DNA from: Anaerolineales bacterium | GTDB lineage: Bacteria; Chloroflexota; Anaerolineae; Anaerolineales; Villigracilaceae | DNA length: 64,000 bases | Direction of reading: 5' to 3' | Assembly: GCA_030680795.1 (NCBI GenBank) | Contig: JAUXUL010000025.1 | Location: forward strand, 41,115-105,114 | Shown: in pieces, positions 8,924-17,102 of the stretch | Numbering within the stretch: the stretch's first letter is position 1 | Layout: every line of letters begins with the position of its first letter | Notes under the pieces: model-generated | Seen by the model: the letters and a program-made list of their open reading frames with translations, nothing else | Told to the model about the DNA's origin: nothing | Database searches by the model: none | Position numbers and translations under genes: made by a program

Positions 8924-10762
8924 ATGCTTAATCTCTCTCAACTTCTGCGTGTCCCACATGTAGATAGCGGATTAAAATTTGATATCTCACCCGACGGGCA
9001 GAGGTTGGTCTTTGCATGGAATAAAACAGGCAGATGGGAATTGTGGCAAATGTCATTGCGAGGAGGGCGCTCCCCCCGACGAAGCAATCCCCAACACGAC
9101 GAGGAGATTGCTTCGTCGCAACAAACGCTCCTAGCAATGACATCACACAACCAAGGGAGCAAGTTCTCCCCGCTTCATTCTCCCGATGGCACAATGCTTG
9201 CATATGCCTTGGATCTTGATGGCAGTGAGTCCTATCACATCGTCGTTCATGATCTAAGCACCAACACATGCACTGACCTCACACCCCAAATTGCCTACGC
9301 GCACCAACCAAACTTCTCGTGGTCACCTGACGGCAAAATGCTGGCCGTGCTATCTGATAAGCATGGACAATTTGCCTTGCACTTGCTCCCCGTTGACGGC
9401 ACTCCAAGTCGAATGATAAAAAATGTCTTCCACCCCTGCTGGGATGCAAAATGGTCGCCCGATGGTCAATGGATCGCAATCGAGGCTGAGTCAACTGCGA
9501 GTGACCGAAGCATTTATGTGATGCCTGTCAATCGTCCGCGCAAAGCGACTAAAGTCGCTACTACGCAATTGAAATTGAACGCGCAAAATCCTGCGTGGTC
9601 GCCTGATTCTAAATTCTTTGCCTTCTCTGGCGAAAATGGTGAATGGCACGATATTGGATTGTTCAATGTTGAGTCACAGGAAATTACATGGGTCAATCAA
9701 TCCGTTGGCGATGACATGCAACCTGCTTGGTCGCGGAGCGGAGAAGCCATCGGGTGGGTTCATTCCGAGGGCGCTGTCACCAGCTTTCAGTTTAAGAAAA
9801 GAGGCGCTGACATTAAGCAGGTTCAAGTCGGGGCGGGCGTCCATCATTTTCCGCAGTTCACTGCCAATGGCGCTGTAATTCTCTATGAAGATCCGCGTCA
9901 TCCATGTGACTTGTGGAAAATAAATCTTGAAGATGGTTCGATGCAGCAATTAACGAATTCATTGCCCGATGAGTTGTTCAATGCGGAATTCATTCAGCCT
10001 GAAGAAATTTGGTACGCAGGCAAAGATGGGACGCAAATACCCGCTTTGTTATATCGCCCGAAAAATGCAAGCAAGGATTCACCTGCTGTCGTAAATATTC
10101 ACGGCGGACCAAATTGGTTATATCAATTTTTATGGGAACCGATGATGAGTCATCTGGCTTCGCGCAGCTGGACGGTGCTCGCGCCAAATTATCGCGGCTC
10201 AACAGGCTATGGCAAAAAATGGCAGAACGCCAGCCGCTACGATATGGGCGGCGTGGACACTGACGATTGCGCAACGGGCGTGAAATATCTAATTGAGAAC
10301 GGACTGGCTGACAAAACTAAAATCGCAGTGACGGGGCGGAGCCATGGCGGCTATCTGACAATGACGTGCATGACGATGTATCCTGAATTATGGGCGGTCG
10401 GTTCGGCGATCGTGCCATTCTTGAATTGGATGAAGTCACATAAAAATTCACGGGAAGACTTGCAGCATTGGAATATCGAAAACATGGGCGACCCCGAAGA
10501 GAACCGCGAGTTATGGATCGCGCGTTCGCCCTATTTCTTTTTGGACAAAGTAAATGCGCCCGTGCAAATGATCTGCGGGGGAAATGATCCACGCTGCCCC
10601 GCGTCTGATTCGATAGATGCCCGTGATAAACTGATTGAATTGGGCAAGGAAGTTGAATTAATAATATACAAAGATGAGGGGCATTCATTTTTGGATATGG
10701 ATAATGTGATCAATGCGGAAGAAAAGTGCGTGGAGTTTTTGGCGAAGGTTTTGGAGAAATAA
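8924..10762 (+). CDS. S9 family serine peptidase (prolyl oligopeptidase/acylaminoacyl-peptidase type)
   Basis: This 612-residue enzyme has an N-terminal PD40-type beta-propeller (repeated SPDG motifs, residues 10-330) and a C-terminal alpha/beta hydrolase domain. The catalytic serine lies in TGRSHGGYLT, the aspartate in GGNDPRCPAS and the histidine in DEGHSFLD. No signal peptide is visible, so it is probably cytoplasmic. It starts two bases after mttB and is flanked by methyltransferase genes, suggesting that it releases an amino-acid-like substrate. A 90-bp dispersed repeat is inserted in frame near residues 44-73, in a loop of the first propeller blade. Confidence 0.91.
   Translation: MLNLSQLLRVPHVDSGLKFDISPDGQRLVFAWNKTGRWELWQMSLRGGRSPRRSNPQHDEEIASSQQTLLAMTSHNQGSKFSPLHSPDGTMLAYALDLDGSESYHIVVHDLSTNTCTDLTPQIAYAHQPNFSWSPDGKMLAVLSDKHGQFALHLLPVDGTPSRMIKNVFHPCWDAKWSPDGQWIAIEAESTASDRSIYVMPVNRPRKATKVATTQLKLNAQNPAWSPDSKFFAFSGENGEWHDIGLFNVESQEITWVNQSVGDDMQPAWSRSGEAIGWVHSEGAVTSFQFKKRGADIKQVQVGAGVHHFPQFTANGAVILYEDPRHPCDLWKINLEDGSMQQLTNSLPDELFNAEFIQPEEIWYAGKDGTQIPALLYRPKNASKDSPAVVNIHGGPNWLYQFLWEPMMSHLASRSWTVLAPNYRGSTGYGKKWQNASRYDMGGVDTDDCATGVKYLIENGLADKTKIAVTGRSHGGYLTMTCMTMYPELWAVGSAIVPFLNWMKSHKNSREDLQHWNIENMGDPEENRELWIARSPYFFLDKVNAPVQMICGGNDPRCPASDSIDARDKLIELGKEVELIIYKDEGHSFLDMDNVINAEEKCVEFLAKVLEK
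9052..9141. repeat. 90-bp palindrome-ended dispersed repeat inside the S9 peptidase gene
   Basis: The element begins GTCATTGC and ends with the exact complement GCAATGAC. Inside are gaagcaatc and gattgcttc as a second inverted pair. Its 90 bases are 30 codons, so the frame is kept. Relatives occur at 10767, 26592 and 41539. Confidence 0.85.
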
Positions 10763-10766
10763 TTCC

Positions 10767-10860
10767 GTCATTGCGAGGAGGCGCTCTTCCCGACGAAGCA
10801 ATCCCTTTGGTGGTGTGGGAGATTGCTTCGGGCAAAGAGCAAGTGCGCTCTCACAATGAC
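10767..10860. repeat. Dispersed palindrome-ended repeat, intergenic copy
   Basis: This 94-bp relative of the 9052 element starts GTCATTGC and ends ACAATGAC, with the inner gaagcaatcc / gattgcttcg pair. It fills the gap between the S9 peptidase and the second mttB gene and ends about 12 bases before the latter's GAGG ribosome binding site. Confidence 0.85.
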
Positions 10861-10881
10861 ATAATTTATTGAGGAGCGCAG

Positions 10882-12306
10882 ATGGAGCCACTTAAATTTC
10901 TTAGCGACGACGACTTAAAAGCCATGCACGAAGCCACACTTCACATCATGAGTGAAGTAGGCATTATTTGGACACACAAACCGAGTTTGGATATTTTGCT
11001 CGGCGCGGGCTGCACAGTAAAAGGAAACCGAATATCCATGCCCGCAGAACTTGTCATGGATAGTGTTGCAAAGGCTAATAAACGCCCGAAGATCCGCGGG
11101 CGCAATGGGCAGGTGAATGAACTGGGCGGCGGAAATTTATATTTTCACAACCTCGGCGGGGCGCGGGATGTCTTTGACGCCAGGGCTGGCACCCGGCGTA
11201 TTGCGACCGACCAGGATGTCATAGATGCAACCCGTGTATTGGATGCATTGCCAAATTGCCACACCGTTACTCCTTTCTTCACACCCCAGGATGTGCCAGG
11301 CGAGTTGATGTCTTTATTTATGTATCGTCATTCGCTTCCGCACACCACCAAACCATTGCAGGGACCCGGCATTCAATTTGCAGAAGAAGTAAAGCACGCG
11401 GTTGAAATGGCGCAAGTGGTTGGCACAACACCCGCAGAACTGACACTTTCGCTTTCCCCAGTCAGTCCGCTGACTATTCACGATCCCGCGGCGGCGGCAA
11501 TTGTGGAGATGGCAAAAGCGGGTGTGATCTGCGCAAATCTCCCAGCCCCGATTGGCGGCGCAACTTCACCGATGACGATCTCCGGCAGTTTGGTTCAGCA
11601 AAGCGCAGAATCACTCGCCTTGTTGGTTCTCGCGCAGATCGTCAACCCTGGTTGCGGTGTTGTCTATTGCGGAAGACTCGGAATGCTGGAACCGCGCACT
11701 GGATTAATTTGGGGCGGCGTGGAACTTGGCATGTCATCTGCCGCCACGGTTCAACTCGGACATTATTACGGGTTCAGCGTCAATGTATATGGGTTTTCAA
11801 CGAACGCCCATACCCTTGATGCACAAAACGCCTTCGAGCGCGGACTCAATGCGACCATCCCTGCGTTGGCTGGCGCAGACGAACTCTCCGGCATCGGCGA
11901 AATGGAAGCGGGCGTGATGGGTTCGTACGGCCAAATGGTATTGGATAACGAACTCGTCGGCAGTGTCATGCGCTTGCGAAGCGGCTTATCGGCCGACGTG
12001 GAACATCTGGCGGTTGAGATCATCGGCAACGTGATGAACGGCACACGTAATTATCTCGGTCAAAAGCACACACTTAAACACCTGCGCGCCGGCGAACTGG
12101 CTCTGACAAAATTGGCTGAACGCAACTCATGGGAAACCTGGGAGGGTAAATTAGAGCGCAAACAGATGGCGGATCATGCCGTTGATGAAGCCGAGAGAAT
12201 CCTGCGTGAACATCAAGTCCCGCCGCTGGAGCCGCAGCAGGAAAAAGAACTTGATAAGATCATGGCGGCGGCTGAGAAAGAAATGGTAAAGAAGAAGAAG
12301 AAGTAA
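10882..12306 (+). CDS. MttB superfamily methyltransferase (non-pyrrolysine), second copy
   Basis: This 474-residue MttB-family protein also lacks an amber codon. It starts MEPLKFLSDDDLKAMHEATLH and ends in a poly-lysine tail (KEMVKKKKK). It should form methyl-cobamide from a quaternary amine or a related methyl donor. The ATG follows GAGG by 6 bases. Two divergent MttB proteins beside a single corrinoid protein suggest either two substrates or a heteromeric enzyme; the sequence does not decide. Family assignment is firm and the substrate unknown. Confidence 0.9.
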   Translation: MEPLKFLSDDDLKAMHEATLHIMSEVGIIWTHKPSLDILLGAGCTVKGNRISMPAELVMDSVAKANKRPKIRGRNGQVNELGGGNLYFHNLGGARDVFDARAGTRRIATDQDVIDATRVLDALPNCHTVTPFFTPQDVPGELMSLFMYRHSLPHTTKPLQGPGIQFAEEVKHAVEMAQVVGTTPAELTLSLSPVSPLTIHDPAAAAIVEMAKAGVICANLPAPIGGATSPMTISGSLVQQSAESLALLVLAQIVNPGCGVVYCGRLGMLEPRTGLIWGGVELGMSSAATVQLGHYYGFSVNVYGFSTNAHTLDAQNAFERGLNATIPALAGADELSGIGEMEAGVMGSYGQMVLDNELVGSVMRLRSGLSADVEHLAVEIIGNVMNGTRNYLGQKHTLKHLRAGELALTKLAERNSWETWEGKLERKQMADHAVDEAERILREHQVPPLEPQQEKELDKIMAAAEKEMVKKKKK

Positions 12307-12318
12307 TTTATACTCCGC

Positions 12319-12438
12319 TGGTCGAGTGCGCGATGCTCTTTCGCCGTATCGAGACCAGCAGTTAGAATCCTATTTATTGTTGGCAAGTTACACGGTGGTC
12401 TCGGTACGCTCGCAAAGAACGCTCACTACTCGACCACC
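12319..12438. repeat. GGTGGTCTCG...CTCGACCACC palindromic repeat
   Basis: Two inverted units (ctggtcgag...gagaccag and ggtggtctcgg...ctcgaccacc) occupy the gap between mttB2 and the M20 gene. Relatives are at 23062, 23764 (inside a gene) and 59903. No gene is seen in the gap. Confidence 0.65.
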
Positions 12439-12469
12439 GAAGCATATTAGAAATTAGGAGAGAAAACAC

Positions 12470-13627
12470 ATGCTCAAACAAGCACATGCAATTTCAGAAG
12501 AATTGATCGAATGGCGGCGCGATTTTCACATGCACCCCGAAACGGGTTTCGATGTTCATCGCACGGCGGGGATCGTGGCGGATGAATTGGAGAAGATGGG
12601 CTATCGCGTTACGCGCGGCGTTGGAAAGACCGGCGTTGTGGCAGAGATCGGCGCAGGCGGAAAGCTGGTCGCCATCCGCGCGGATATGGATGCGCTGCCG
12701 CTGCAGGAGTTAAATGAGTCCGAGTATAAATCCACAGTGGAAAATAAAATGCACGCCTGCGGACACGACTCACATACAGCCATGGCGCTCGGTGCGGCGC
12801 GAATCCTTGCAAAGGAAAAACTGAATGGACGCATTCGCTTCCTCTTCCAGCCATCTGAAGAGGCGGCCGATGAAGAAGGAAAAAGCGGCGCAGTACGCAT
12901 GTCTGAGGAAGGCGCAATGGAAAGCGTTGACTATGTCATCGCGCAGCATGTGGATCCCACCCAACCCGTCGGCACGATAGCAATCAATGCAGGTCCATGC
13001 TCGGGTGGTGTAGACTCATGGTATGGGATCATCAAAGGCAAGGGCGGACATGGCGCATATCCCCACACAACGGTTGACCCATTCTATCTGCTTGCTCATG
13101 TCATCATGGCATTGAACGCCATCACCTCGCGCAGGCTGGATCCCTTTACGCCTGCAGTTGTGAGTATAGGATCGCTCAATGGCGGTTTTACAGAGAATGT
13201 AATTCCAGATAGTATCAAGATCACTGGAACACTGCGCTTCACAACACAGGAAGCGCAGAAACAGATCCATGATGAGATCAAGCGCGCCTTCGAAATCGCA
13301 AAAACGCTCGGCGGCGATTATGAACTAAAACTTGAAATTGGCGCGCCGCCCATGATCAACAATGAAGAAGTATCTAATTTAATAGAAGCGGTTGGCAAAG
13401 ATTTGCTCGGCGCAGATAATGTACAGGAATTGCACAAATCTCTCGGGGCGGAGGATTTCGGGTCATTTATGGCACATGCCCCGGGCGCAATGTATACATT
13501 AGGCGTGCAGAAGAGCGGACATGAGGGGTATTTGCTTCATCATCCAAAATTTGATATGGATGAACGCGCCCTGCCAATCGGCACAGCGATGTTGACGGAA
13601 ACAGCATTGAGGTTTTTGAAATCATAA
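12470..13627 (+). CDS. M20 family metallo-amidohydrolase (N-acyl amino acid/hippurate hydrolase type)
   Basis: The 385-residue enzyme belongs to the M20D branch (hippuricase, IAA-amino acid hydrolase, N-acyl-L-amino acid amidohydrolase). Metal-ligand and catalytic residues are seen in ACGHDSHTA (near residue 101), PSEEAADEE (near 135), QHVDP and LHHPKFD. The dimerisation lid domain is in the middle. AGGAG precedes the ATG. Its place between mttB2 and the methyl-THF methyltransferase suggests that it frees an acylated methylated amino acid, or deacylates the product after demethylation. That link is inference. Confidence 0.9.
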   Translation: MLKQAHAISEELIEWRRDFHMHPETGFDVHRTAGIVADELEKMGYRVTRGVGKTGVVAEIGAGGKLVAIRADMDALPLQELNESEYKSTVENKMHACGHDSHTAMALGAARILAKEKLNGRIRFLFQPSEEAADEEGKSGAVRMSEEGAMESVDYVIAQHVDPTQPVGTIAINAGPCSGGVDSWYGIIKGKGGHGAYPHTTVDPFYLLAHVIMALNAITSRRLDPFTPAVVSIGSLNGGFTENVIPDSIKITGTLRFTTQEAQKQIHDEIKRAFEIAKTLGGDYELKLEIGAPPMINNEEVSNLIEAVGKDLLGADNVQELHKSLGAEDFGSFMAHAPGAMYTLGVQKSGHEGYLLHHPKFDMDERALPIGTAMLTETALRFLKS

Positions 13628-13632
13628 CAGGC

Positions 13633-13665
13633 AAACCTGACAGGTCTCGGAGACCTGTCAGGTTT
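13633..13665. repeat. Palindromic hairpin between M20 and methyltransferase genes
   Basis: AACCTGACAGGTCTC pairs with GAGACCTGTCAGGTT around a small loop, followed by a weak T-run. It could attenuate transcription or be a dispersed palindrome. The downstream gene has its own GGAGG just after it. Confidence 0.65.
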
Positions 13666-13687
13666 TAATATTTTTCGGAGGGCACAT

Positions 13688-14560
13688 ATGCACACCATAC
13701 TAAAAACAGAAAAGAAAGAAGTCATCATCGGCATTGACAAGCCATTTGTCATCATCGGGGAGAAACTCAACCCGACGGGTATGAAAAAGCTGGGACAGGC
13801 CCTGGTGGATGGCAATATGGATTACGTCGTTCAACTCGCGCAAAGACAGGTCGCCTGGGGCGCGGATGTTTTGGATGTGAATGTCGGTCATCCGCAAATT
13901 GATGAAGCGGCGATGATGCCAGTCGTTGTCGCAGCAGTCAAATCTGCTGTAGACTTGCCGCTTTGCATCGACTCTAATGACCCGAAGATTCTGGAAGCAG
14001 GGCTAAAAGTTGCTCCGGGCAAGCCGTTGGTCAACTCTGTCAACGGAGAGGAAAAACAATTGAGCGCTGTCCTGCCGATCGTTAAAGAAAGAGGCGCGGC
14101 TGTCATCGGGCTGACGATTGCCGATGAAGGCATCCCCGCCACAGCGGAGTTGCGTCTCGCCGCAGCGGGGAAGATCATCGAGCGCGCCGCCAAAATGGGA
14201 ATCCCGATTGAAGATATTATTATTGACCCGCTGGTAATGACGGTGGGGCACAACAGCAGCGCTGCAACCGTGACACTTAAGGCGATTGAATTGATCAGGA
14301 AAGAATATGGCGTAAATATGAGTCTGGGCGCGAGCAATGTTTCGTTCGGGCTGCCTGACCGTCATTCAGTGAACAGCGCATTCCTGGCTCTCGCCATTCA
14401 AGCGGGGGTGACCTGTTCGATCACTGATCCGATCAAATTGGGAAGTTCGATCCGCGCGACAGATCTCTTGCTTGGCAAGGATGCGAACTCGATGCGCTAT
14501 CTCAAATATTTCCGCGCGACGGAAAAGTTGCGGGAGCAGGAAGCGGTGGCGAAGGCGTAA
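13688..14560 (+). CDS. Methyltetrahydrofolate:corrinoid protein methyltransferase (pterin-binding family)
   Basis: This 290-residue protein has the DHPS-like pterin-binding TIM barrel of AcsE, MtgA and MtvA. Typical segments are GEKLNPTG near residue 22, DVLDVNVGHP near 60, CIDSNDP near 97 and LGASNVSFGLPDR near 223. In this context it should take the methyl group from the corrinoid protein and make methyl-THF, completing the three-part demethylation system. GGAGG lies before the ATG, and a terminator follows, so it looks like the last gene of the operon. Direction of the reaction is inferred from the cluster. Confidence 0.9.
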   Translation: MHTILKTEKKEVIIGIDKPFVIIGEKLNPTGMKKLGQALVDGNMDYVVQLAQRQVAWGADVLDVNVGHPQIDEAAMMPVVVAAVKSAVDLPLCIDSNDPKILEAGLKVAPGKPLVNSVNGEEKQLSAVLPIVKERGAAVIGLTIADEGIPATAELRLAAAGKIIERAAKMGIPIEDIIIDPLVMTVGHNSSAATVTLKAIELIRKEYGVNMSLGASNVSFGLPDRHSVNSAFLALAIQAGVTCSITDPIKLGSSIRATDLLLGKDANSMRYLKYFRATEKLREQEAVAKA

Positions 14561-14586
14561 AGACGGATACAAGTACACAGGTAAAC

Positions 14587-14621
14587 AAGAGGCGGTAATA
14601 AACTGCCTCTTATTGTTTTCT
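14587..14621 (+). terminator. Rho-independent terminator of the methyltransferase operon
   Basis: AAGAGGCGGT and ACTGCCTCTT form a 10-bp stem (one G-T pair) around AATAA and are followed by TATTGTTTTC. The position just after the last operon gene fits. Confidence 0.85.
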
Positions 14622-14642
14622 TAATGGATAAGGAGTTCTGCC

Positions 14643-15719
14643 ATGAAAAAAACTTTATTGGTTTTGGTAAATATCTCCCTTTTTGTAACCGCGTGCGCCC
14701 CGCAGTCTACTGCCCTTGAAATTATATCCGTTCCGAGGACGGAAATTCCAGGGGCTGCAAATACATTTAATCCTGCGGCAACACTCACGCTGACACCGCT
14801 GCCAACGGCTGCGGCAACGCCTATTCCCCACTCGATGAGCATCGAATATATGCGCGCGGGCGCTTACCCGGGCAGTGAAATCGCGATCGTAAAGGAATTG
14901 AATGGGGGTTTGAATTATCGCCGCTATTATGCATATTATCTTTCAGAAGGATTGAAGATTTACGCACTCCTTACCATCCCAAAGGGTGACGCACCCGAAG
15001 GCGGCTGGCCGGCCATTGTGTTCAATCACGGATACATTCCACCCAACGTTTATAAAACGACGGAACGTTATATCGCCTATGTAGATGAAATTGCAAAAGC
15101 CGGGTATGTTGTTTTCCGAATTGATTACCGCGGGCACGATGCCTCCGAAGGCGAAGCCACAGGCGCGTATGGCAGCCCTGGTTATCAAATCGATGTGCTG
15201 AACGCAGTCGCATCCATCAAACAATTGCCTGAAGTGAACCCGGAAAAAATCGGCATGTGGGGACATTCCATGGGAGGCTATCTCACACTGCGCGCGATGG
15301 TCATTTCAAAGGATGTAAAAGTTGGGGTGATCTGGGCGGGCGTGGTTGCCTCGTATACCGACCTGCTTTATAACTGGCGGCGCAGCGGCTCGTTTATACC
15401 GTCGCTCAGTCCACGCGGGGTGGGCTGGCGCACCGGCTGGATCGAAGCATTTGGCACGCCACAAGAGAATCCTGTTTTTTGGGATTCTATCTCAGCCACC
15501 ACTTATCTCGCCGATCTATCTGGACCGTTGGAACTGCACCACGGAACCGAAGATGAAGACGTCCCTTTGGCATTCTCCATCCGCCTGGCTGAACAGGCGC
15601 GCAATGCAGGCCAGATCGCCGACCTTTATACTTACCAAGGCGATAACCACAATATTTCCAAATATTTCTCAACAGCCATGCAGCGGACGATTGAATTCTT
15701 CGACGCTTATTTAAAATGA
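14643..15719 (+). CDS. Lipoprotein alpha/beta hydrolase (S9-like)
   Basis: The 358-residue protein starts with a lipoprotein signal peptide ending in LFVTAC, then a Thr/Pro/Ala-rich linker (TLTPLPTAAATP) and an alpha/beta hydrolase domain. The catalytic serine is in GHSMGGYLT, the aspartate in HGTEDEDVP, the histidine in GDNHNISK. It should be anchored to the outer face of the membrane and act as an esterase or peptidase of unknown specificity. AAGGAG precedes the ATG. The linker closely resembles that of the lipoprotein at 20404. Confidence 0.88.
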   Translation: MKKTLLVLVNISLFVTACAPQSTALEIISVPRTEIPGAANTFNPAATLTLTPLPTAAATPIPHSMSIEYMRAGAYPGSEIAIVKELNGGLNYRRYYAYYLSEGLKIYALLTIPKGDAPEGGWPAIVFNHGYIPPNVYKTTERYIAYVDEIAKAGYVVFRIDYRGHDASEGEATGAYGSPGYQIDVLNAVASIKQLPEVNPEKIGMWGHSMGGYLTLRAMVISKDVKVGVIWAGVVASYTDLLYNWRRSGSFIPSLSPRGVGWRTGWIEAFGTPQENPVFWDSISATTYLADLSGPLELHHGTEDEDVPLAFSIRLAEQARNAGQIADLYTYQGDNHNISKYFSTAMQRTIEFFDAYLK

Positions 15720-15723
15720 TCTT

Positions 15724-16608
15724 TTATTTTACAGCGTTTCTTAATTGCTCAATGTGTTCAGGCGTAGTGCCGCAGCAGCCACCGATTATTTTGGCAGGCC
15801 AGTGGATAGCGTGTTCGCAATAGGCTTTGGGGTTTTCAGAGTCCGTGTTGACCCAGCCGACTTTTTCATCAGAATAGCCGATGTTGCCGTAAGCGATGAG
15901 AGGGAAATCTTTTCCACATGCATTTTGTAATTCAGCAAGTGGCCTGGCGAGATTTGGAGTTGGTCCACAGTTGACGCCGATGGCAGAGATGCCAAGGGGG
16001 AGCAATTGGTTGGCCGCGTCGGTGAGGCTTTCGCCCGAAAGTATTTTTCCTTCACGGTCACAAACAAAACTGACGACAACGAGTGTACCAGTGATCGTGG
16101 CAAGTTTCGCCATGCTGACTGCTTCACGAATCGTGTTGATGGTTTCGATCAGGATCAAATCCACGCCGCATTCGATGAGATGATGGATGCGTTCGGAGTG
16201 TTCACCGCGGAGTTCGTCATCAGGTGGGACGAGGTCGGGACGATAGCAATCTTCGAGTGTGGAGATCGAGCCAGCCACAAAGCGCGGCTTATCCGATGGA
16301 ATGTTCACACTCGCGGCGCGGGCTATATCCACTGCGCGACGCGTGAGTTCGAGGGCGCGGCCTGTATTTCCGCTGGGAGCAAGCGCGCGGCGATGCGTGC
16401 GGAATGTATTCGTGGTGATAATGTCTGCGCCTGCGCGAAGATAATCCTCATGGATTTGTTGCAGGATTTTCGCGTCGCGGTCATTCATTAAAGCATTGGC
16501 TGACCAAAGCGGCAAGCCCGTATCCACACCGCGGCGGTTGAGTTCCGTGCCTGTGGCGCCGTCGAGGATGAGAGGGTAAGTTTGTGAAAGAGAAATCGAG
16601 AAAGTCAT
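15724..16608 (-). CDS. Homocysteine S-methyltransferase family protein
   Basis: This 294-residue single-domain enzyme transfers a methyl group to homocysteine. The zinc-binding cysteines are in GVNCGPT (near residue 210) and GGCCGTTPEH (near 275); LDGATGTELNRRG lies at the N terminus. It has the length of MmuM/BHMT-type enzymes rather than cobalamin-dependent MetH. The donor could be S-methylmethionine or a betaine, and the nearby methyl-transfer cluster makes the latter worth testing. It converges with the lipoprotein gene. Confidence 0.9.
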   Translation of the reverse strand: MTFSISLSQTYPLILDGATGTELNRRGVDTGLPLWSANALMNDRDAKILQQIHEDYLRAGADIITTNTFRTHRRALAPSGNTGRALELTRRAVDIARAASVNIPSDKPRFVAGSISTLEDCYRPDLVPPDDELRGEHSERIHHLIECGVDLILIETINTIREAVSMAKLATITGTLVVVSFVCDREGKILSGESLTDAANQLLPLGISAIGVNCGPTPNLARPLAELQNACGKDFPLIAYGNIGYSDEKVGWVNTDSENPKAYCEHAIHWPAKIIGGCCGTTPEHIEQLRNAVK

Positions 16609-16675
16609 CAGTTAGCAGTGTTCAATTATTGGGATCGTGAAAAAGGGTGAAAGTGGAAAGAATTGTGGATAGTAA

Positions 16676-17101
16676 TCAGGCAGTTATATCAAATTTTTCC
16701 ATCCAGCGAGGAGGGTCACTGAGTTCGGTAAAACCGAATTGACTGTAAAGCCCGTGCGCGTCGCGCGTGACGAGAGACCATCGGCGAAGTCCCTGCAAAT
16801 CGGGGTGAGCCAGGATGGACTCCATCAGCCATTTGCCGAGGGATTGTCCGCGATAATCTTCGTGGATGAATACATCGCAGAGATAGGCAAAGACTGCATA
16901 GTCTGTCACAACGCGGGCAAAGCCTATTTGAATTTCGCCATCATACATGCCAAAATTCAATGAGTGTCTGATGGATCGTTCAATGGTCGGGCGCTTGCGT
17001 TGGTTTGCCCAATAGGCACGCGCGAGGAAATCACAGATCGTGTCGATTTTGAGACGTGAAACATCATCAGAAATCGTGAAGTTACCTTTTTTGTATTCCA
17101 T
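16676..17101 (-). CDS. GNAT family N-acetyltransferase
   Basis: The 141-residue protein shows the acetyl-CoA binding signature HEDYRGQSLGKWLMESIL near residues 80-97. Length and layout fit a single-domain GNAT enzyme. It starts one base after the moeA stop codon, so the two are almost certainly cotranscribed. The substrate is unknown. Confidence 0.87.
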   Translation of the reverse strand: MEYKKGNFTISDDVSRLKIDTICDFLARAYWANQRKRPTIERSIRHSLNFGMYDGEIQIGFARVVTDYAVFAYLCDVFIHEDYRGQSLGKWLMESILAHPDLQGLRRWSLVTRDAHGLYSQFGFTELSDPPRWMEKFDITA

Positions 17102-17102
17102 T

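Noticed and set aside
9052-10860. CRISPR array
   Set aside because: The repeated elements near the S9 peptidase are only two, 1.6 kb apart, palindrome-ended and unequal; there is no regular repeat-spacer pattern anywhere in the window.
7443-12306. Pyrrolysine-containing MttB genes
   Set aside because: Both MttB frames run through without an amber codon, and no pyl genes are seen.
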